Shown here: positions 59,873 through 64,000 of the stretch, in pieces
How the letters are laid out: each line of letters begins with the position of its first letter
How positions within the stretch are numbered: position 1 is the first letter of the stretch
Origin: Erpetoichthys calabaricus
Lineage: Eukaryota > Chordata > Cladistia > Polypteriformes > Polypteridae
Assembly (NCBI RefSeq): GCF_900747795.2
Contig: NC_041402.2
Span: 183,229,375 to 183,293,374 of the forward strand
DNA length: 64,000 nt
Direction of reading: 5' to 3'
The notes under the pieces: model-generated
Database searches by the model: none
Told to the model about the DNA's origin: nothing
What the model saw: only the letters and a program-made list of their open reading frames with translations
Program-made: the position numbers and the translations under genes

Positions 59873-60054
59873 TTAGACTGCGGGACTCTCTCTTGGCTGC
59901 CCCCAGAACAGACAGAGAATGAAGCCATCTTTCTCAGGAGAGACGGAGTTATCAAAAGCCTCATCTTTGGTATCTGCAGCAATAGGAATGATTTCATCTC
60001 GAGGGACAAGCAAGTATATTATTCCGTTGACACTAAGCAACACAAAGTGGTTTC
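59873..60054 (-). CDS. Candidate terminal exon of unknown gene
   Basis: On the minus strand a good acceptor (branch-like TTCTTAAC, then TATTCATCTGTTTTAG) precedes 59 open codons and a TAA stop: NHFVLLSVNGIIYLLVPRDE, IIPIAADTKDEAFDNSVSPE, KDGFILCLFWGQPRESPAV. Composition looks protein-like, with a hydrophobic beta-type start and an acidic middle. It has no start codon, so it would need upstream exons. It is not the DDX31 sequence I know and no protein family is recognised. No good internal donor and no close AATAAA were found. It could be an alternative last exon of DDX31, a gene within its intron, or a chance frame. Confidence 0.25.
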
Positions 60055-60125
60055 CTAAAACAGATGAATAGGAACGATATGCATGTTAAGAAAAGATGAC
60101 ACACATGTCCAGATAAAGAACGTAT

Positions 60126-61664
60126 AATGGATTCAAAAAATATTCAGGCCCCTTCACTTTCTGCACACTTTATGGTGTCGTAGATTCAATTTTAAATGGA
60201 TAAATTTGCCATTTTGCACATCAATCTACTGTATACTCAACAACCTAAAATGACAAAGTGAAATAAAATTTATTAAAAATAAAAAAAAAATGAAATCTCT
60301 CATTCACAGAAGTATTTAGACCCTTAATTCAGTACTTTGTAGAAACTCTGTTAGAAGAAATCACAGCTTCGAGTTATCTTGGGTAAGTCTCAACAAGTTT
60401 TGAATTCCTGGATTTGGACAGTTTATCCCGTTACTCCTAACATATCCTCTCTGGCTCCATTAAATTGAATGAGAAATGTGTAAACTGCCATCTTCAGGTC
60501 ACTCCACCCATGTTCTATGGAGTTTATGTCTGGGCTTTGGCTGGGCCACTTAGGGACAATCTGAGACTTGCCATTTCGATGTTGCCTTGGCTGTATGCTT
60601 TGTGTCATTGCACTTCTGAAAAGTGAACCATCAACCAGTATGGGGCGGCCTGTGCTCTGAAGAAGGTTTTCTTCAAGGACCTCTTTGTATTTGGCTGTAT
60701 TCAACATTCCCTCAATTCTGACCAGTCTCACTGTCCTTGCTGTTGAGAAGCTCCCCCATAGCATGATGCTTCCACCACCATGCTTCACCACAGGGACGGT
60801 ATTAGGCAAGTGACGAGTAGTGCCTGGTCCTTGCCAGACACAGTGCTTGGAATTCTACCCAAAGTTTACCTTATCAGACCAGAGAATTTTTTTTTTGAGC
60901 TCCAAGAGTGCTTTAAATTGTCAGATGCCTATTACTCATGAATGGCTTCTGTCTAGACACCCTACCAAAAATGCCTGATTGATGGAGTGCTATTGAGATG
61001 GTTATCATTCATACAGGTTTTCCCATCTCAGGAGAGAAAACTTTATGCCACTCCCTGACCAAGGCCCTTCTTGTCCAGTGATTTAAGTTTGGCCACTTAG
61101 CCAACTCTAAGAGAAGTCCTGGTGGTTCAATACTTCTTCCAATTCACAATTACTGAGGCCGTTGTGCTCTTGGGAACACTCAAAGCTTTAGAAATGGTTT
61201 CAGAGCCTTGTTCTGGTCTATGCCTCACCACAATTTGATTGTGGACATCTACAAGAGATTCTTGGGACTTCTTGGCTTGATTTTTGTTCTGACATCCAGT
61301 GTGAGTTGTTGTATCTTATATAAGCAGATGTATGCCTTTCTAAATGATGTCCTATCAATAATTCACTAGGCCAAAGGTGAACTCCAGTCTATAAACATCT
61401 CAAGGAGAACTGAAGGAAACAGGAAGTGCACCACAATTTGGAATATCAAGCAAAGGGTTTGAATACTTGTATGAATGAGAGATTTCAGTTTTTGACTTTT
61501 AATAAATTTACATACCTTTCTGAAAACATGATTTGCATTTGTCATTTTGGGATAGTGAGCATAAACAGATGTGCAAATATGGGAAATTTATCTAAAATTA
61601 AATCTATAACACAATAAAGTGTGCAGAAAGAGAAGGGCTTTGAATACTTTCTGAATACACCATA
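60126..61664 (-). mobile_element. Tc1-like DNA transposon, old
   Basis: Ends are inverted: left ATGGATTCAAAAAATATTCA, right, reversed, ATGGTGTATTCAGAAAGTAT, both continuing into CTTTCTGCACACTTTAT. The minus strand carries transposase remnants: VVKHGGGSIMLWGSF, the final PSQSPDINSIEHGWSDLK, and upstream (higher coordinates) broken HTH and DDE parts. Several frame breaks, so it is older than the elements at 696 and 14862. A third Tc1 subfamily by its termini. Confidence 0.88.
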
Positions 61665-61998
61665 TGTGTAAAACAATATATATATATATATTCTAGCCAT
61701 CCCCCGCAGCTTCACCCCCATAGAATTGAAACAGGACATTGAGGAGGGCCCTGCCCAGCTCCCTACTCCTGATGTCAAGCTTCCCCCTCTGTCCTGCAAG
61801 CGAACTATGATTCATCTCTCTGGGATTACTGCAAATAAATCAGTACCGTAAGGGAACTATGATACTTCGCACGATGACAGAGGTCACAAAATCAAGCAAA
61901 TTATAAAAAAAAACCCGATCTAAATCTGTTAAGTAGTTCTCTCGTGAAAAGCGGACAGACATACAGACGTGTTATTTTATGTATATATAGATATACAT

Positions 61999-62415
61999 TT
62001 TACCAGTCAAAACTTTTAAAACACCTCAGTTTTTCTTCAAATGTAATCAGTTGAAAAGCAATGAATGACCTAAAATTTAAAGTTTAGGTTAGCAAACAGG
62101 AAATTTCAGAATATTACAAATGGGCCAACTTCAAGGAACAACTAATAGGTTATGACCTACAGATGTTCTGCAGCAATTAAAGTAAATGAAGCCTTGCAAG
62201 TTGAAGCTAACAATTTGCACAAGTGTCCCAACTTCTGTTGATTACTTAAAAACCCTCTGTCTGTCATAAAGCAGAGTTGGAACAGACTATGTTACTACAC
62301 TCTCTGAAGTACTACTTCAGAGATATGGCAGACCCAAAGTCTCAACCCAATTAGAAGACAAATTTCTGAGGGTCACCAGCTTGTGTGACAGGCGCCTCAC
62401 AGCTCTCTGACATTT
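61999..62415 (+). mobile_element. Tc1-like element, 5' fragment
   Basis: Terminus TTTTACCAGTCAAAACTTTT then, from 62324, ATGGCAGACCCAAAGTCTCA and TTTCTGAGGGTCACCAGCTT, GTGTGACAGGCGCCTCACAG, the start of the transposase of a widespread fish/frog Tc1 subfamily. Everything downstream is missing. Confidence 0.7.
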
Positions 62416-64000
62416 TTAATTGCAAACAACCTCTAAATTGTGTTTTATTCACATCACTTACTGATCTCTTTTATTCTTGTATTAGTGCTAAAAGGTGAGG
62501 GTTCAGTGATCAATGAATGATATATCATCATGAAAAATAATGAATAACTCTGTTGTAACTAGTTTTCCCCATGCCTCTATCAGTTACTACCTGTGGCAAA
62601 ATGAAAAATAATCCAACATTTGAAACGGAACCATAGACCAGTGCATAAAAACTTTAGTGGAAAAAACTCACCCCAGAATCACAGTCCTATCTCAGAGTAA
62701 AGCACAGCGGAATAAGATGAGCCACCAGACTATATGTAGGATATTTAGAAAGATGAGGTCACTAGACCGACCAGATAATTTTTGGAGTACAGTTCTGTGC
62801 CTGCTTTCCTCATGCATGCTTTACTTCACTAGTCTGAGAGTGAAAACCTTTCATGGTGAGACAAAGGGTAGATAGACAGAACGATAGGGCTGAATTATTG
62901 ACAGGCTAATAATCTATTAATAGCATATGCTTTAAATTACAAAGGCAAGACTAGAATAATCGGCGTTTTGTTTGCACTTTTCCACAATGTCTTTTGAAAG
63001 ATGCACAACAGGTTTGCCACAATGTCTTGAAGGGGACCCAGCACTCATTTTTCAGTTTTAACTCTGCCTTCAACTTGAAATAGCTTTGCATAATGCTCAG
63101 TTACCACAAAAATAGATGGCAGAAAAGCTCTTCCTGAGAAATCATAAACACATTTTAAAGGAAAAATAATTTTCTGACTTAAAGATTTATTATCCATTGA
63201 AACTGTAAAAAACCTATTTCTAAAAACTTGTGTTGCACTCATACCTGCTCTGTGGTTCCAGTCCATCGCTCAAGCATATTAGGCTAATGCAGAGTCAAGT
63301 TATTATGCATGGCTTTGGTTTATGGCAGAAAACCAATGTACCGCAAAAAAAAACCAAAAAACATACATATGGTTATGGAAGTTATAAGAAAATTCAACAC
63401 AACAACTGAGAGACAGAAGTATGACAATGTGAGCAAGTGGTGCTGCAACATTACTTTTTAATAAACATAAATATCTACTAGATATTCAGATTACTTTGGA
63501 ACTGTACTCACAAGGGAAACAAATTTGACCTACTGATGCACAGAATTTTTTTTTTTTTTTTTTTAATGATGCCTTTTGAAAGGTATTCAGAAATGCACAG
63601 AACTTTCAAAGACACTCATGTATTATGACTAGCTGACCCAGGTGGATATTCTGTGCTCATTGTGACCATAGTCCCAGCAGGATTCAGTTCAATAGAAAAC
63701 TCTAGTGAGTAACAGATTCTGATGAAGCTGCATCTCTAATACCACACTAAGCCTCACTTTTCACATTGATGGTGTTGACATAGCCAATCAAATGAAGCCT
63801 AAGCTGAGAGGCAATGTGTGGGACCCTAGAGAGGGAGGCAGTAATTGGTCCTGTAAATATGCCATGGCCATTGCTTCCAAGCCAACCACTCTGAAATGAC
63901 AGCTGCTCAAGATATGGCCCTCACCTGCTGCTAAATCTGCCCTTTGGATTTAAGCAGGTCAAAAAAAGCAAGCAGAAATCATCCTGATTAAGTGTGACTT
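62416..64000. other. Unassigned to window end, probable DDX31 intron
   Basis: A poly-T run lies at 63547-63564. On the minus strand GAGCAG|GTATGAGT at about 63245 is a strong donor-like site, but no open exon of useful length precedes it. 63780-63960 is complex and could be regulatory. No gene seen. Confidence 0.3.

Noticed and set aside
63240-63290. Strong minus-strand donor GAGCAG|GTATGAGT as a possible DDX31 exon end
   Set aside because: The only nearby acceptor gives a 39-base exon with no DDX31-like residues. Too weak to call.

Overview
The window is vertebrate genomic DNA, most likely from a non-teleost ray-finned fish. The repeat mix points that way: Tc1-like elements, an RTE-type and an L2-type LINE, a 5S-derived SINE, tRNA-derived SINEs, and many GATA arrays fused to the retroposon tail TGAAAGGCACTATAT. 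I think a polypterid (bichir or reedfish) is likely, but that is a guess from the repeat flavour. Only three host genes can be supported. All are spliced and all are named from remembered protein sequence plus gene order: the last exon of CFAP77 (+, 9649-9771), the complete BARHL1 coding sequence (+, three exons between 23080 and 38425), and the last exon of DDX31 (-, 53764-53908). The order CFAP77 > BARHL1 > < DDX31 is the same as in human 9q34, which supports each assignment.

Layout. 1-9.6 kb is presumably CFAP77 intron, packed with transposons: a SINE, a broken Tc1-like element, a small hAT-type MITE with 8-bp target duplication, an LTR-like fossil, a Rex1/CR1-type LINE tail, a Tigger/pogo element with a Helitron inserted in it, and an RTE-clade LINE. 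9.8-22.3 kb is intergenic. It holds a young Tc1-like element inserted in a GATA array, a hAT-like element whose empty site exists elsewhere in the window, a 520-bp composite GATA satellite, and a degenerate tandem array of SINE tails, plus two candidate regulatory blocks. 22.3-23.1 kb is the BARHL1 promoter and 5' UTR. The BARHL1 introns (5.7 and 8.7 kb) contain SINE and MITE fragments, microsatellites and several low-repeat blocks with homeodomain-type sites that may be enhancers. 38.4-53.7 kb is the BARHL1 3' UTR and the gap to DDX31, with candidate enhancers (one has two matches to the ATOH1 E-box motif), an AT-rich higher-order minisatellite, and an L2 LINE inserted into a 5S-derived SINE. 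53.7-64 kb is the DDX31 3' end and probable intron, with more SINE, LINE and Tc1 fragments and one unexplained open stretch behind a good splice acceptor.

BARHL1 is a BarH-like homeodomain repressor of neural and inner-ear development, CFAP77 is an axonemal doublet-microtubule protein, and DDX31 is a nucleolar DEAD-box helicase. They share synteny rather than a pathway. I saw no sign of an undescribed multigene system. The most useful observations are the candidate regulatory blocks, the nested insertions that give relative ages, and the complementary GAAA/TTTC tracts beside the homeobox exon. No alignment or database search was run, so all family names rest on recognition of motifs.
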